Positions 25,347 to 35,354 are shown, numbered from the stretch's first letter. The stretch is 64,000 nucleotides of DNA from Brevundimonas sp. M20 (GCF_006547065.1 NZ_CP041243.1:1379001-1443000), one strand, 5' to 3'. A program made the numbers and translations. Notes: generated from the letters alone by a model not told the origin.

Positions 25347-27791
25347 ATGCCGCTACCGCGCCTTCCGAACATCAAGGGTCTCAAGATCGCCGAGCGTTGG
25401 TTCGTGCTCGCGGGCCTCGGCCTGCTGGGCGCGATCACCCTGGCGGGCCTGGTCGTCACAGTTTACGCCGCCTGGCTGTTCCACGATTTGCCGGATGCGT
25501 CCGAGTTGGCGGACTACCGCCCGGCCACGGCGACGCGGGTTTACGCGGGTGACGGCACCCTGATCGGCGAGTTCTCGGATGAGCGCCGAATCTATGTGCC
25601 CTATGAGCAAATTCCCCTGCCTGTGATTCAGGCCTTCCTGTCCGCCGAGGACAGTCGCTTCTTCGAGCACGGCGGCATCGACGTGTCCGGTCTGGGCCGT
25701 GCCATGTTCAAGAACGTCTTCAATGCGGCCACCGGTCGGCGTCTGGAAGGCGGCTCGACCATCACCCAGCAGGTCGCCAAGAACGTCCTGCTGACCAACG
25801 AATCCAGCCTGAACCGCAAGGTGAAGGAGGCGATCCTCGCCAACCGGCTTGAGGCGACGCTGTCCAAGCAGCAGATTCTAGAACTCTATCTGAACGAGAT
25901 TTTCCTCGGCTATCGCTCCTACGGGGTGGCCGCGGCGGCGTTCAACTATTTCGGCAAGTCGCTGGATCAGCTGACGCCGGACGAGGCGGCCTTCCTCGCC
26001 TCCTTGCCCAAGGGACCGAACAATTATCATCCCAAGCGCCACCCGGGCGCGGCCAAGGGGCGTCGGGATTGGGTGCTGGGCGAGATGGGCGAGAACGGCT
26101 TCCTGACGCCGGAACAGGTCGCGACCGCACGCGCGCGCCCTCTCGTCGCGCAGGATGCGCCCCGTCGGGCCGAGTACGCGGATGCAGACTTCTTCGTCGA
26201 GGAGGCGCGCCGTCAGGCCATCCGCCAGTTCGGCGCCGAAGAGGTGAACCGCGGCGGTTATTACATGCGCACGACGCTGGATCCGAAGCTGCAGTCCGCC
26301 GCGCGCGACGCCCTGATGAAAGGGCTGGAGAACTACGACCGCCGCCACGGTTGGCGCGGGGCATGGGGCACGACCGAGTTCGCTGAAGGCTGGCAGGAGG
26401 AAGCCCTGCGCGGCACCCGTCCGCCAGAGCGCCGGAGCTGGGAAGCCGCGGGTGTGGAGAACGTCGCGGGCAACAGCGTCCGTGTCCGAAGCGCCAAGGA
26501 TGACCGCGTCGGCTATCTGATCACCGGGGACGCCGCATGGGCCAACGCCAACCGTCCGCTGAAGCGCGGCGATCTGATCTTTGTTGAACGCACCGGCGGT
26601 CAATACGCCTTGAAGCAGGTGCCGCGCGTGAACGGCGCGCTGGTGGCCATCGAGCCCCAATCGGGGCGGGTGCTCGCTATGGTCGGCGGCTATTCCTATG
26701 CGCTCAGCAGCTTCAACCGTGCGACGCAGGCTCGTCGCCAGCCGGGTTCGGCGTTCAAACCGTTCGTGTATGCGGCCGCGCTGGAGGGGGATTACACCCC
26801 GGCGTCGATCGTTCTGGACGCGCCGATCAGCTTCGCGGGCGGAGCTAACGGCACGCGCTGGAGCCCTGAGAACTACAGCCGCGAATACTACGGTCCGCAG
26901 ACCCTGCGTCGCGGCCTGGAGCTATCGCGCAACGTCATGACCGTTCGTCTGGCGCAGGATGTCGGCATGAAGAATGTCGTCTCGCTGGCGGACAAGATGG
27001 GCGTCGGCAAGATGGAGCCGAACCTGTCGGTGTCGCTGGGGGCCGGTGAAACCACGCCCTATCAGCTGACCGCGGCCTATGCCGCCTTCGTCAACGGCGG
27101 CCGCCGGGTGAATCCCTATCTGATCGAAATGGTGCAGGACCGGGATGGGGAGACCATCTTCCGCGCTGACCAGCGCCGTTGCCGCGATTGCGGCAGGGCG
27201 TTCAGCGGTCAGGAATCGCCCCGTCTCGATGCGCGCGGCGAGCAGGTGATCGACCCGATCACCGCCTATCAGGTCGCGTCGATGCTGGAAGGCGTGGTCC
27301 AGCGCGGCACCGCCGCCAGCGCTCGTGGCCTCGGCCGCTGGGTCGGCGGCAAGACCGGCACGACCAACGAGTATCGCTCGGCATGGTTCGTCGGCTTCTC
27401 GTCGGACATTGTCGTGGGAGTCTTTATCGGCTTTGACGACAACCGGCCGCTGGGCTCGGGCGAGACCGGCGCCACCGGCCCGGTGCCGGTGTTCAACGAG
27501 TTCATGCAGGTCGCCCTGCGTGAGCGTCCTGCGCGTCCCTTTGTCCGACCGAAAAACGCGGTCTTCCGCACCGTGAACGGCATCGAGGAAGCTTTCCGTC
27601 CCGGCACCGAGCGTCGCCAGCAGGAAGAGGCCCCGCGGCCGGAAGTCCCGACCGGACCGCAGAACTATACGGACATCATCCGTCGCGAGGAGGAGGAGGC
27701 CAGCGGCCAACCGACTCCGAACACCCCGCCGCCCACGACCCCACCGCCCCCCCGCAAGGAACCGGCAGCCGATCTGGACGGTCTGTACTAG
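25347..27791 (+). CDS. mrcA: Penicillin-binding protein 1A (bifunctional class A PBP)
   Basis: 814 residues. One N-terminal membrane anchor (LAGLGLLGAITLAGLVVTVYAAWLF) is followed by a GT51 glycosyltransferase domain (AEDSRFFEHGGID; EGGSTITQQVAKN), a linker/OB domain and a transpeptidase domain. The three transpeptidase motifs are GSAFKPF (SxxK), SRN (SxN) and GKTGT (KTG). The C-terminus is Pro/Glu-rich and probably disordered. It polymerises and cross-links peptidoglycan during elongation. The order amidase - exonuclease - mrcA - prfB resembles Caulobacter. Confidence 0.95.
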   Translation: MPLPRLPNIKGLKIAERWFVLAGLGLLGAITLAGLVVTVYAAWLFHDLPDASELADYRPATATRVYAGDGTLIGEFSDERRIYVPYEQIPLPVIQAFLSAEDSRFFEHGGIDVSGLGRAMFKNVFNAATGRRLEGGSTITQQVAKNVLLTNESSLNRKVKEAILANRLEATLSKQQILELYLNEIFLGYRSYGVAAAAFNYFGKSLDQLTPDEAAFLASLPKGPNNYHPKRHPGAAKGRRDWVLGEMGENGFLTPEQVATARARPLVAQDAPRRAEYADADFFVEEARRQAIRQFGAEEVNRGGYYMRTTLDPKLQSAARDALMKGLENYDRRHGWRGAWGTTEFAEGWQEEALRGTRPPERRSWEAAGVENVAGNSVRVRSAKDDRVGYLITGDAAWANANRPLKRGDLIFVERTGGQYALKQVPRVNGALVAIEPQSGRVLAMVGGYSYALSSFNRATQARRQPGSAFKPFVYAAALEGDYTPASIVLDAPISFAGGANGTRWSPENYSREYYGPQTLRRGLELSRNVMTVRLAQDVGMKNVVSLADKMGVGKMEPNLSVSLGAGETTPYQLTAAYAAFVNGGRRVNPYLIEMVQDRDGETIFRADQRRCRDCGRAFSGQESPRLDARGEQVIDPITAYQVASMLEGVVQRGTAASARGLGRWVGGKTGTTNEYRSAWFVGFSSDIVVGVFIGFDDNRPLGSGETGATGPVPVFNEFMQVALRERPARPFVRPKNAVFRTVNGIEEAFRPGTERRQQEEAPRPEVPTGPQNYTDIIRREEEEASGQPTPNTPPPTTPPPPRKEPAADLDGLY

Positions 27792-27868
27792 GGCAGGGCG
27801 ACCGGCCCTTCCCCTTTGCCGCGGCGCGCTTTATGTCCGCCGCTCACTTTGGATCGCAGGAGTTCGCG

Positions 27869-28991
27869 ATGAGACCGGATGTCGAGGCCATGAAGGCCGA
27901 CATCGAGCAGAGCATCGCTCTGCTCAGGAGGCGTCTTTGACTGGGATGTCGCACTTCGAAAGCTCGATGAGCTGAACGCGCGGGTCGAGGACCCGACGCT
28001 TTGGGACAATCCCGAACAGGCCCAGGCCGTCAGCCGTGATCGCTCGCGGCTCGAGGCCCAGGTCAACGCCGTCAAGGAAATGGAGCAGGGCCTCGAGGAC
28101 GGGGTCATGCTGGCCGACATGGCCGATGAGGAAGGTGACGAGGCCGCTCTGGACGGTGCGCGCGCCGACCTGAAGGCTATCAAGGACCGCGCGGCCCGCG
28201 CCGAACTGGAGGCCCTGCTGTCTGGCGAGGCCGACGGCAATGACGCTTATCTGGAAGTGAATTCCGGCGCCGGCGGCACGGAGTCCAACGACTGGGCCGG
28301 CATGCTGCTGCGCATGTACAGCCGCTGGGCCCGCGCTCACGGCTATGAGGTCGAGATCGAGGCCGAGGAAGCGGGCGAACAGGCGGGCATCAAGTCCGCC
28401 ACCATCCTGATCACCGGCCCCAACGCCTATGGCTGGCTGAAGTCGGAATCGGGTGTGCACCGTCTGGTCCGCATCAGTCCCTATGATGCCGCCGCCAAGC
28501 GTCACACCAGCTTCGCCTCCATCGGGGTGTCGCCGGTGGTCGATGACGCCATCGAGATCGATATCAACCCGTCCGACGTGCGCACCGACACCTACCGGGC
28601 ATCGGGCGCGGGCGGTCAGCACATCAACAAGACAGACTCCGCCGTGCGTCTTACCCACGTGCCGACCAATACGGTCGTCGCCTGTCAGGCGGGTCGTTCG
28701 CAGCACCAGAACCGCGAACAGGCGTGGAAGATGCTGCGCGCCCGTCTGTACGAGCTGGAGCTGCAGAAGCGTGAGGCCGCCGCGCAGGCGCTGGCTGACG
28801 CCAAGACCGACATCGGCTGGGGCCACCAGATCCGTTCCTACGTCCTGCAGCCGTACCAGATGGTCAAAGACCTGCGGACCAACGTGGAAACCTCGGACAC
28901 CCAGGGCGTCCTCGACGGCGATCTGGACGCCTTCATGGGCGCCGCGCTGGCCGCCCGGGTCGGCGAGACGCGCGGCTCGACGGTCGACTAG
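27869..28991 (+). CDS. prfB: Peptide chain release factor 2, programmed +1 frameshift
   Basis: RF2, releasing nascent chains at UGA and UAA. The ATG at 27869 follows GCAGGAG. The zero frame reads 23 codons to an in-frame TGA at 27938-27940. It is preceded by AGG AGG CGT CTT, the classical RF2 frameshift site with an internal Shine-Dalgarno (AGGAGG) three bases before CTT-TGA-C. After +1 slippage (T27938 skipped) the frame continues from 27939 to the stop at 28991, giving 373 residues. GGQ is present in [15 protein letters not shown]. The codon-recognition tripeptide reads SPY where E. coli has SPF, a conservative change. Confidence 0.96.
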
Positions 28992-29018
28992 GTCCGTTCA
29001 GCCGCCAACATACAAAGC

Positions 29019-29048
29019 AAAAGGCCCCGGAGTGATCCGGGGCCTTTT
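29019..29048. terminator. Bidirectional intrinsic terminator between prfB and bactofilin gene
   Basis: A perfect 12-bp stem (29019-29030 with 29037-29048) with a 6-nt loop has A4 on one side and T4 on the other. It serves both prfB (plus) and the bactofilin gene (minus), which converge here. Confidence 0.92.
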
Positions 29049-29068
29049 CATTTGAGCCTTCAGTCGCC

Positions 29069-29620
29069 TCAGGCGGCGGGGGGCTTCATGTCGATGACCT
29101 GCGGAGCCGGTTCGACAGGGCGCGGCGCCGGAGCCGGGGTGGTCGGCGCCGGAGCTTCGCGGCGACCTTGCAGGACGCGGCCCTGGAAGTAGGCGCCGAT
29201 GTCGATCGACAGCTGTTCGGCGGTGATGTCGCCGTCGACATAGGCGGTGGCGATCAGCTTGACCTGTTTGCCGGACACGCCGCCGACGACGCGGCCGCGG
29301 ATTTCGACGTAATCCGCCGAGACATTGCCCTCAACCGCGCCGGTCTCGCCGACGATCAGACGGCCGACGCGGACGTCACCCTTCACCTGACCGTCGATCT
29401 GCAGATCGCCGGCGCCGGAGACGTTGCCTTCGAACTGTAGGTCCGACGACAGGGTCGAAAGACCGCGCGGGGCGACGGCAGGCGCAGCGGCGGCGCGCGG
29501 CGCGGCGGCCGGTGCGGGGACGCCGCCCGGGGCGGGCAGATCCGGCAGCGGCGGGATCGAGGAGCCGGAGTCAGAACGCGACTGGGGCTGCGGGGCGGGG
29601 GATTTAGTCTTGTTGAACAA
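29069..29620 (-). CDS. Bactofilin
   Basis: 183-residue bactofilin (DUF583). A Pro/Ala-rich disordered N-terminus (1-52) is followed by a right-handed beta-helix core of repeated short strands (LQIDGQVKGDVRVGRLIVGETGAVEGNVSADYVEIRGRVVGG) and a Pro-rich tail. Bactofilins polymerise without nucleotide and recruit cell-wall enzymes; in Caulobacter BacA/BacB localise stalk peptidoglycan synthesis. The start lies inside the end of the M23 peptidase gene (17-bp overlap). The pairing supports a scaffold-hydrolase module. Confidence 0.93.
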   Translation of the reverse strand: MFNKTKSPAPQPQSRSDSGSSIPPLPDLPAPGGVPAPAAAPRAAAAPAVAPRGLSTLSSDLQFEGNVSGAGDLQIDGQVKGDVRVGRLIVGETGAVEGNVSADYVEIRGRVVGGVSGKQVKLIATAYVDGDITAEQLSIDIGAYFQGRVLQGRREAPAPTTPAPAPRPVEPAPQVIDMKPPAA

Positions 29621-30755
29621 GTTGGTCTCCGGCTCTGATAAAGCGGGCGGGGTTTTGCGGGCGGCCGTTCATCCACACCTCATAGTGCAGGTGAACGCCG
29701 GTGGAGCGTCCGGTCGTACCCATGGCGCCGACGCGTTGGCCAAGCGTGACACGCTGGCCCGCTCGCACGGCCATGGAGTTCAGATGGGCGAAACGGGTCT
29801 TGAAACCGCGTCCGTGGTCTATCTCAACGACGTTGCCATACCCTGAACGGACGCCGACAAAAGACACGATTCCGGGAGCCGTGGCGTAAATGGGCGTGTT
29901 CAGGGGCGCGGCGAAATCCTGTCCCTGATGTACGGCGGGGCGGCCGTTGAAGGGATCGAAGCGCACGCCGTAGCCGGAGGTGGTGCGCGCCGACGTCGGC
30001 CGCCGGAACGGCAAGCCCTCGGCGGCGTCGGCCAGCAGACGCATGTCGGTCAGATTGTCCGCCGCATGCTGGATGCGAACAGCGAAGGCCTCGTCCACGT
30101 CCAGAACGGCCCCGAGTGCGCGCGGATCGCGGGCTTCGATCAGCGGTCCGCCCAACGCGGCGTCGCGAGGCGCGTAGGCGGCGGGGTTCAATCCAGCCAG
30201 ACGGAAGGCCAGACGCAGGCGTTCGGCCCGGCTGCTGGCTACGGTCTCGGCACGGGCGATCAGACGCTCCTGATCCATCCGCACGGCCACGACCCGTTGC
30301 AGCGGCGTGCTGCGGTCGGGATTCAGCGCCGGGGCCGGGGTCAGGGCCGCCTGAGCACCGTCGACGCCGTGGAACAGGGTCATGACCCGGGTCAGGGCGG
30401 CGTGGCGGCGCTCGACCATATGAGCCATTTCGTCGATGGAGCCCGAGCTGGTGCTCATCCGGATCACGGCGCTGTCCAGACGGGCCTGCAGGTCAGCGTT
30501 CAGGCGTTCTGCGGAGGCCCGGCTGCGCGCGACGTTCCGGTCGGCTTCGCTCTGGCGGACCATATCGAGGGCGAAGCCGCCCGACGCGATCAGAAACCAG
30601 CCGCTGAAAACGATCGCGCCGACAGCGCCCAGCATCTGCCGGCCGGGTGTCAGCGCCCAAGCCTTCACGTCATCACCGTTGCGAAGGTAGAGATAGCGCG
30701 TCGGGAACCAGCGCCCGATCAGCGACCGTCTGCCCTCGGTTTCGTGCTCAATCAT
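29604..30755 (-). CDS. M23 (LytM) family peptidoglycan endopeptidase, membrane-anchored
   Basis: 383 residues from the ATG at 30755; the frame is open to 30821. One membrane segment (AVGAIVFSGWFLIASGGFAL), a coiled-coil-rich stretch (about 75-170), then a C-terminal LytM domain. The zinc-site motifs are HQGQDFAAP (HxxxD) and HLHYEVWMNG (HxH), which are intact, so it is likely an active D,D- or L,D-cross-link endopeptidase. Linkage with a bactofilin resembles the Caulobacter bacA-adjacent LytM gene, where the bactofilin helps position the hydrolase. Start choice is uncertain because no strong ribosome-binding site is visible. Confidence 0.9.
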   Translation of the reverse strand: MIEHETEGRRSLIGRWFPTRYLYLRNGDDVKAWALTPGRQMLGAVGAIVFSGWFLIASGGFALDMVRQSEADRNVARSRASAERLNADLQARLDSAVIRMSTSSGSIDEMAHMVERRHAALTRVMTLFHGVDGAQAALTPAPALNPDRSTPLQRVVAVRMDQERLIARAETVASSRAERLRLAFRLAGLNPAAYAPRDAALGGPLIEARDPRALGAVLDVDEAFAVRIQHAADNLTDMRLLADAAEGLPFRRPTSARTTSGYGVRFDPFNGRPAVHQGQDFAAPLNTPIYATAPGIVSFVGVRSGYGNVVEIDHGRGFKTRFAHLNSMAVRAGQRVTLGQRVGAMGTTGRSTGVHLHYEVWMNGRPQNPARFIRAGDQLVQQD

Positions 30756-30951
30756 ACACAAACGCCCCCACGCCCGGCCCGTTATGAGCCACGACTGCGG
30801 GAAGACGACAAGTCTCTTCACGACTTGTTAACCACGCTGGATGGTCTTCACGCGAAGAACGTCGGTATTCGTTCCGGTTTTTCGCTTTTCAGGCGAGTGT
30901 CGTGGTCCTGTAACGCCAGTTACATCTGTCGGCGCGGCAGCTGATCCGGGC

Positions 30952-31419
30952 TCATAGGGATCGTGCGGCGTCGAGCACTTCGGCGGCGTGCCCCTTGACC
31001 GAGACCTTGCGCCAGATACCGCGGACCACGCCGTCGCCGTCGATCAGGAAGGTGGCCCGCTCCACGCCCATATACTCGCGGCCGTACAGCTTTTTCATCA
31101 CCCAGACGCCCCAGGCTTCGGTGACGTCGCCGGGCTCGTCCGAGGCCAGAACGACCTTGAGATCATACTTGGCGCCGAAGCGGTCCAGCTTCTTCACGGG
31201 ATCGCGCGAGACGCCGATGACCACGGCGTTCGCCGCGTCGAACTCAGCCGACAGGGCCGAGAAGTCCTGCCCCTCGCTGGTGCAGCCGGGCGTATCGGCC
31301 TTCGGATAGAAGTACAGCACCGCCGTCTTGCCCTTCAGGGCGTCCAGAGAAACCCGCCCGCCACCGGCGGTGGCCATGTCGAAGGCCGGGGCCTTCATGC
31401 CTTCCACGATCTCGGTCAT
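30952..31419 (-). CDS. bcp: Thioredoxin-dependent thiol peroxidase (Bcp/PrxQ)
   Basis: 155-residue peroxiredoxin that reduces H2O2 and organic peroxides. Peroxidatic Cys46 is in ADTPGCTSEGQDF. The nearby resolving Cys of E. coli Bcp (five residues on) is replaced by Gln51 and there is no other Cys, so it must work as a 1-Cys enzyme with an external thiol. The start overlaps the tyrS stop (TGATG), so it is translationally coupled to tyrS. Otherwise the length and fold motifs are normal. Confidence 0.92.
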   Translation of the reverse strand: MTEIVEGMKAPAFDMATAGGGRVSLDALKGKTAVLYFYPKADTPGCTSEGQDFSALSAEFDAANAVVIGVSRDPVKKLDRFGAKYDLKVVLASDEPGDVTEAWGVWVMKKLYGREYMGVERATFLIDGDGVVRGIWRKVSVKGHAAEVLDAARSL

Positions 31420-32675
31420 CAGACGGGCCTCACCAGAACGATCTTCTTCTTGCCGGCTGCCAGCTTGAACACGCCGTCGGCGTTGACGTCGGCGTCCTCG
31501 ATCAGACGGGCGCCGTCGGCGATGGCCTCATCGTTCAGACGCAGGCCCCCGCCTTGGGCCAGGCGACGGGCCTCGCCGTTGGAGGCGGTCAGGCCGGCCT
31601 TGGTCGCGACGGCGGCCAGCATGGCGCCGATGACTTCGTCACGAGCGATCTCGACCGTCGGCAGGTCGGCGGACAGCTGGCCCTTCTCGAAGGCGCTCTC
31701 GGACGCGGCTCGAGCGGTCGCGGCGGCTTCGGCGCCGTGCAGCATCGTTGTGGCGGCGTCTGCCAGCGCCTTCTTGGCATCATTGATCTGCGCGCCTTCG
31801 AGGGCTTCCAGCGCGGCGATCTCGTCCAGCGACAGGTCAGTGAACAGGCGCAGGAACTTGCCCACGTCGGCGTCATCGACGTTCCGCCAGAACTGCCAGT
31901 AGTCGTAGGGGCTCAGTTGCTCGGCGTTCAGCCAGATGGCGCCCTGCGCCGTCTTGCCCATCTTGCCGCCCGAAGCCGTAGTCAGCAGCGGGGTGGTCAG
32001 GCCGAAGGCGGCCTTCTGATCTACGCGGCGGACCAGATCGACGCCCGACGTGATGTTCCCCCACTGGTCCGAGCCGCCCATCTGCAGCGTCACGTTGCGG
32101 GCGCGGTTCAGCTCCAGGAAGTCCACCGACTGCATCAGCATGTAGTTGAATTCGAGGAAGGTCATCGGCTGCTCGCGCTCAAGGCGCAGCTTGACCGAGT
32201 CGAACGCCAGCATCCGGTTGATGGTGAAGTGGGCGCCGAAGTCGCGCAGGAACTGGATGTAGCCGAACTGCGAGAGCCATTCGTCATTGTCGACCATGAC
32301 CGCGTCGGTCGGGCCGTCACCGAAGGTCAGGAATTTGGCGAAGACCTGTTTGATGCCGTCGATGTTGGCCTGAATGGTCTCGTCGGTGAGCTGCGGGCGC
32401 GAGGCGTCCTTGCCGGTGGGGTCGCCCACGCGGGTGGTGCCGCCGCCCATCAGGACCACAGGCTTGTGCCCAGCCTGCTGGAGGCGGCGCAGCATCATGA
32501 TCTGGATCAGGCTGCCGACGTGCAGGCTCGGCGCGGTGGCGTCGAAGCCGATGTAGGCCGACACCACGCCGTTCGAGGCCGCCTCGTCCAGTTCGACGGG
32601 GTGGGTGATCTGATGGATGTAGCCGCGCGCCTGAAGGGTGCGCAGGAAGTCGGACTTGAAGGTCGGTTCACTCAT
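31419..32675 (-). CDS. tyrS: Tyrosyl-tRNA synthetase
   Basis: 418-residue class I synthetase charging tRNA-Tyr. The HIGH-like motif is SLHVGSL in the Rossmann fold, the tyrosine/tRNA motifs are [10 protein letters not shown], and the KMSKS-like loop reads [10 protein letters not shown]. The C-terminal S4 RNA-binding domain ([21 protein letters not shown]) is present. The ATG at 32675 has GGAG at good spacing; the frame extends to 32849 but the extra residues do not look like TyrS. Confidence 0.96.
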   Translation of the reverse strand: MSEPTFKSDFLRTLQARGYIHQITHPVELDEAASNGVVSAYIGFDATAPSLHVGSLIQIMMLRRLQQAGHKPVVLMGGGTTRVGDPTGKDASRPQLTDETIQANIDGIKQVFAKFLTFGDGPTDAVMVDNDEWLSQFGYIQFLRDFGAHFTINRMLAFDSVKLRLEREQPMTFLEFNYMLMQSVDFLELNRARNVTLQMGGSDQWGNITSGVDLVRRVDQKAAFGLTTPLLTTASGGKMGKTAQGAIWLNAEQLSPYDYWQFWRNVDDADVGKFLRLFTDLSLDEIAALEALEGAQINDAKKALADAATTMLHGAEAAATARAASESAFEKGQLSADLPTVEIARDEVIGAMLAAVATKAGLTASNGEARRLAQGGGLRLNDEAIADGARLIEDADVNADGVFKLAAGKKKIVLVRPV

Positions 32676-32869
32676 GAGGGCTCCGTTAGCAGGGAAGCCG
32701 GCGAGCGTCTTGTGGGGATTGCGCCGGCTGTATGCGGCACAGGGGTTCGCGGGCCGCTCGATCAGATCGAGGGGCGGTAATACAGGCCGACATTGGTGGC
32801 GCGGGCGAACATGGGGGTCTGGGTAGCCGTAGCGGTTGACCGACGTCAAGGGCGGGGTATCGGTGAAGG

Positions 32870-33379
32870 ATGCGCGCGACCCTTTTGCCTCATCCTTCCA
32901 CGGCGGACGGACCGATCAACGCGGTCGAGGTCCAGCTTGAGCGAGACGGTACTGTGCTGTGGCTGCGTTACGTAGTCGAGGGCGAGGTGGACGAGGTCGC
33001 TTGGCCCGCGCCGGAACCGCAGGCGCGGGCTGACGAACTCTGGCGGCACACCTGCATGGAGGTCTTCGTCCGGACCGACGATGGCTATCGGGAGTACAAC
33101 CTGTCGCCTTCGGGGCGGTGGGCTTCCTATGCGTTCAGTGCGCCGCGAAGCGGGATGCGTGATGCGGACGAGGTCGCGACCGTCCTGGGGCTGGATGGCG
33201 CGAAGGACCTCGTTGGCCTGGAGGCCCGGGTGGAATTGCCGGTCGGCTTTACCGGCCAGGTAGGCTTGTCAGCCGTAATCAAGGACCGGCGAGGGCACAT
33301 CTCCTATTGGGCGCTGGCCCATCCTTCGGATAAGCCGGACTTCCATCACCCCGCCTCCTTCGTTCTGGAACTCCCATGA
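32870..33379 (+). CDS. DOMON-like domain protein
   Basis: 169-residue beta-rich protein with a DOMON-like (carbohydrate- or heme-binding-type beta-sandwich) pattern: [37 protein letters not shown]. No signal peptide is visible, so it is probably cytoplasmic. The function is unknown. It overlaps the next gene (ATGA), a DUF1343/NamZ-like protein, implying a shared role, perhaps in sugar or muropeptide handling (inference). It is divergent from tyrS across 194 bp. Confidence 0.75.
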   Translation: MRATLLPHPSTADGPINAVEVQLERDGTVLWLRYVVEGEVDEVAWPAPEPQARADELWRHTCMEVFVRTDDGYREYNLSPSGRWASYAFSAPRSGMRDADEVATVLGLDGAKDLVGLEARVELPVGFTGQVGLSAVIKDRRGHISYWALAHPSDKPDFHHPASFVLELP

Positions 33380-34578
33380 AGTTCGGTCTCGACCGCCTGC
33401 TGTCCGATCCCGCCCTGAGCGCGCCGTTGAAGGGGCGCAGGGTCGCGCTGGTGGCGCATCCGGCGTCGACGACGCAGGACCTGACCCACGCCGTGGACGC
33501 CTTGGCGGCGCATCCGGACATCGAGCTGACCGCCGCCTTCGGCCCTCAGCACGGGATGAAGGGGGACCTGCAGGACAATATGATGGAGAGCCCGGACTAT
33601 ACTGATCCGGTGCACGGCATCCCCGTCTTCAGCCTGTACGGCGAGGTCCGGCGGCCGCAGGCGGACTGGATGGACACGTTCGACGTGGTCCTGATCGACC
33701 TGCAGGACGTTGGGTGTCGCATCTACACCTTCGTGACGACGCTGCTCTACATGCTGGAAGCCGCTGCGGAGCACGGCAAGGAGGTCTGGGTGCTGGATCG
33801 CCCGAACCCCGCCGGGCGGCCGGTCGAGGGAACTACGCTGGTCGAGGGCTGGGAAAGCTTCGTCGGCGCCGGGCCGATGCCGATGCGGCACGGCATGACG
33901 CTGGGCGAGATGGGCCTGTGGTTCATCGACCACTTCAGGCTGGATGTGGCCTATCGCGTCATCGAGATGGAGGGCTGGCAGCCCGAGGCGGCGCCCGGCT
34001 ACGGCTGGCCGCTGAATGAGCGCAGCTGGATCAACCCCAGCCCCAATGCGCCGAACGTCTCCATGACCCGCGCCTATGCGGGCACCGTCATGCTGGAGGG
34101 GGCGACCCTGTCGGAAGGGCGGGGCACGACCCGGCCGCTGGAGCTGTTCGGGGCTCCGGACATCGACGCCCGGGCCGTGATCGCCGAGATGAAGGCCTTC
34201 GCGCCCCAGTGGCTGAAGGGCTGTGGGCTGCGCGACATGTGGTTCGAGCCGACGTTCCACAAGCACGTCGGCAAGCTGTGCTCGGGCGTCCAGATCCACG
34301 TCGACGACCCGGCCTATGACCACGAGGCCTTCCAGCCGTGGCGGGTGCAGGCGCTGGGCTTCAAGGCTATCCGGCGGCTGTATCCCGACTACGACCTGTG
34401 GCGCGACTTCCCGTACGAATACGCCTTCGGCAAGCTGCCGATCGACGTGATCAACGGAGGCCCGTCGCTGCGGGAGTGGGTCGATAACCCGGCCTCGACG
34501 CCGGACGATCTGGACGCCGTCGCCACGCCGGATGAGGAGGCCTGGCTGACCAGCCGCGCACCCTTCCTTCTGTACTGA
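33376..34578 (+). CDS. DUF1343 protein, NamZ-like exo-beta-N-acetylmuramidase candidate
   Basis: 400 residues matching the DUF1343/YbbC family, whose Bacillus subtilis member NamZ is an exo-N-acetylmuramidase (GH171) that releases MurNAc from peptidoglycan fragments. Visible family blocks are VALVAHPASTT, FGPQHGMKGD, GIPVFSLYG, LIDLQDVGCRIYTF, VLDRPNPAGRPVEGT and LSEGRGTTRP. No signal peptide is present, so it would act on recycled muropeptides in the cytosol if it is a muramidase. The activity is inferred from family. Confidence 0.85.
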   Translation: MKFGLDRLLSDPALSAPLKGRRVALVAHPASTTQDLTHAVDALAAHPDIELTAAFGPQHGMKGDLQDNMMESPDYTDPVHGIPVFSLYGEVRRPQADWMDTFDVVLIDLQDVGCRIYTFVTTLLYMLEAAAEHGKEVWVLDRPNPAGRPVEGTTLVEGWESFVGAGPMPMRHGMTLGEMGLWFIDHFRLDVAYRVIEMEGWQPEAAPGYGWPLNERSWINPSPNAPNVSMTRAYAGTVMLEGATLSEGRGTTRPLELFGAPDIDARAVIAEMKAFAPQWLKGCGLRDMWFEPTFHKHVGKLCSGVQIHVDDPAYDHEAFQPWRVQALGFKAIRRLYPDYDLWRDFPYEYAFGKLPIDVINGGPSLREWVDNPASTPDDLDAVATPDEEAWLTSRAPFLLY

Positions 34579-34790
34579 CACGTTGTGCTGCAGCGCCGAA
34601 GGCGAGGTTCCCCGCAGGCATGCGCGCGGGCGCCAGATGTGCTATGTTCCGGCGTCTTGGCGATTGGTGTTATTGCGGATTTTTGTATAAACGCAGTTTA
34701 TTGTGCACCTGCAAATAAACGATTGGGCTGATGTGTTCGATTCGGATAGGAGAGTGGCCTCCAACCACTCCTGCCTCATGGATGCACCGC
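34579..34790 (+). promoter_or_regulatory. ahpC: ahpC promoter region with AT-rich inverted repeat
   Basis: 212 bp, unusually AT-rich in its centre. A perfect inverted repeat GTTTATT / AATAAAC (34696-34702 and 34714-34720, 11-nt spacer) is the clearest signal. In many bacteria this position holds an OxyR or similar peroxide-regulator site. The repeat does not clearly match the OxyR consensus by eye, so the regulator is unknown. Confidence 0.45.
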
Positions 34791-35354
34791 ATGGCCCTCA
34801 TCAACACCGCCCTCAAGCCGTTCACGGCCACCGCCTACAAGGAAGGCAAGTTCGTCGAGATCTCGGACGCCGATGTGAAGGGCAAGTGGGGCATCTTCTT
34901 CTTCTACCCGGCTGACTTCACCTTCGTCTGCCCGACCGAGCTGGAAGACCTGGCCGGCATCTATCCGACCCTGCAGAAGCTGAACGTCGAGGTGTACTCG
35001 GTCTCGACCGACACCCACTTCAGCCACAAGGCCTGGCATGACTCGTCGCCGGCCATCGGCAAGATCAACTACTTCATGGTCGGCGATCAGTCGGGCACCA
35101 TCACCAACAACTTCGACGTCATGCGTCCGGGCGTCGGCCTGGCGGACCGCGCGACCTTCCTGGTCGATCCGGAAGGGGTGATCCAGTTCATGGAAATCAC
35201 TTCCGAAGGCGTCGGCCGCAACGCGACCGAGCTGCTGCGCAAGGTCAAGGCCGCCCAGTACGTCGCCGCTCACCCGGGCGAAGTCTGCCCTGCCAAGTGG
35301 GAAGAAGGCGAAGCCACCCTGGCGCCGTCGCTCGACCTCGTCGGCAAGATCTGA
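34791..35354 (+). CDS. ahpC: Alkyl hydroperoxide reductase subunit C (peroxiredoxin)
   Basis: 187-residue typical 2-Cys peroxiredoxin, reduced by AhpF. Peroxidatic Cys47 is in [12 protein letters not shown] and resolving Cys166 in GEVCPAKW, the same pattern as enterobacterial AhpC. The ATG at 34791 gives the conserved MALINT start, even though the frame is open to 34731 and the local ribosome-binding site is weak. It is followed by three hairpins and then ahpF. Confidence 0.96.
   Translation: MALINTALKPFTATAYKEGKFVEISDADVKGKWGIFFFYPADFTFVCPTELEDLAGIYPTLQKLNVEVYSVSTDTHFSHKAWHDSSPAIGKINYFMVGDQSGTITNNFDVMRPGVGLADRATFLVDPEGVIQFMEITSEGVGRNATELLRKVKAAQYVAAHPGEVCPAKWEEGEATLAPSLDLVGKI

Noticed and set aside
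28470..28484. RF2 tripeptide SPY instead of SPF as a sign of altered stop-codon use
   Set aside because: Conservative Phe/Tyr change, which I recall from other alphaproteobacterial RF2 proteins; GGQ and the rest of the protein are normal.
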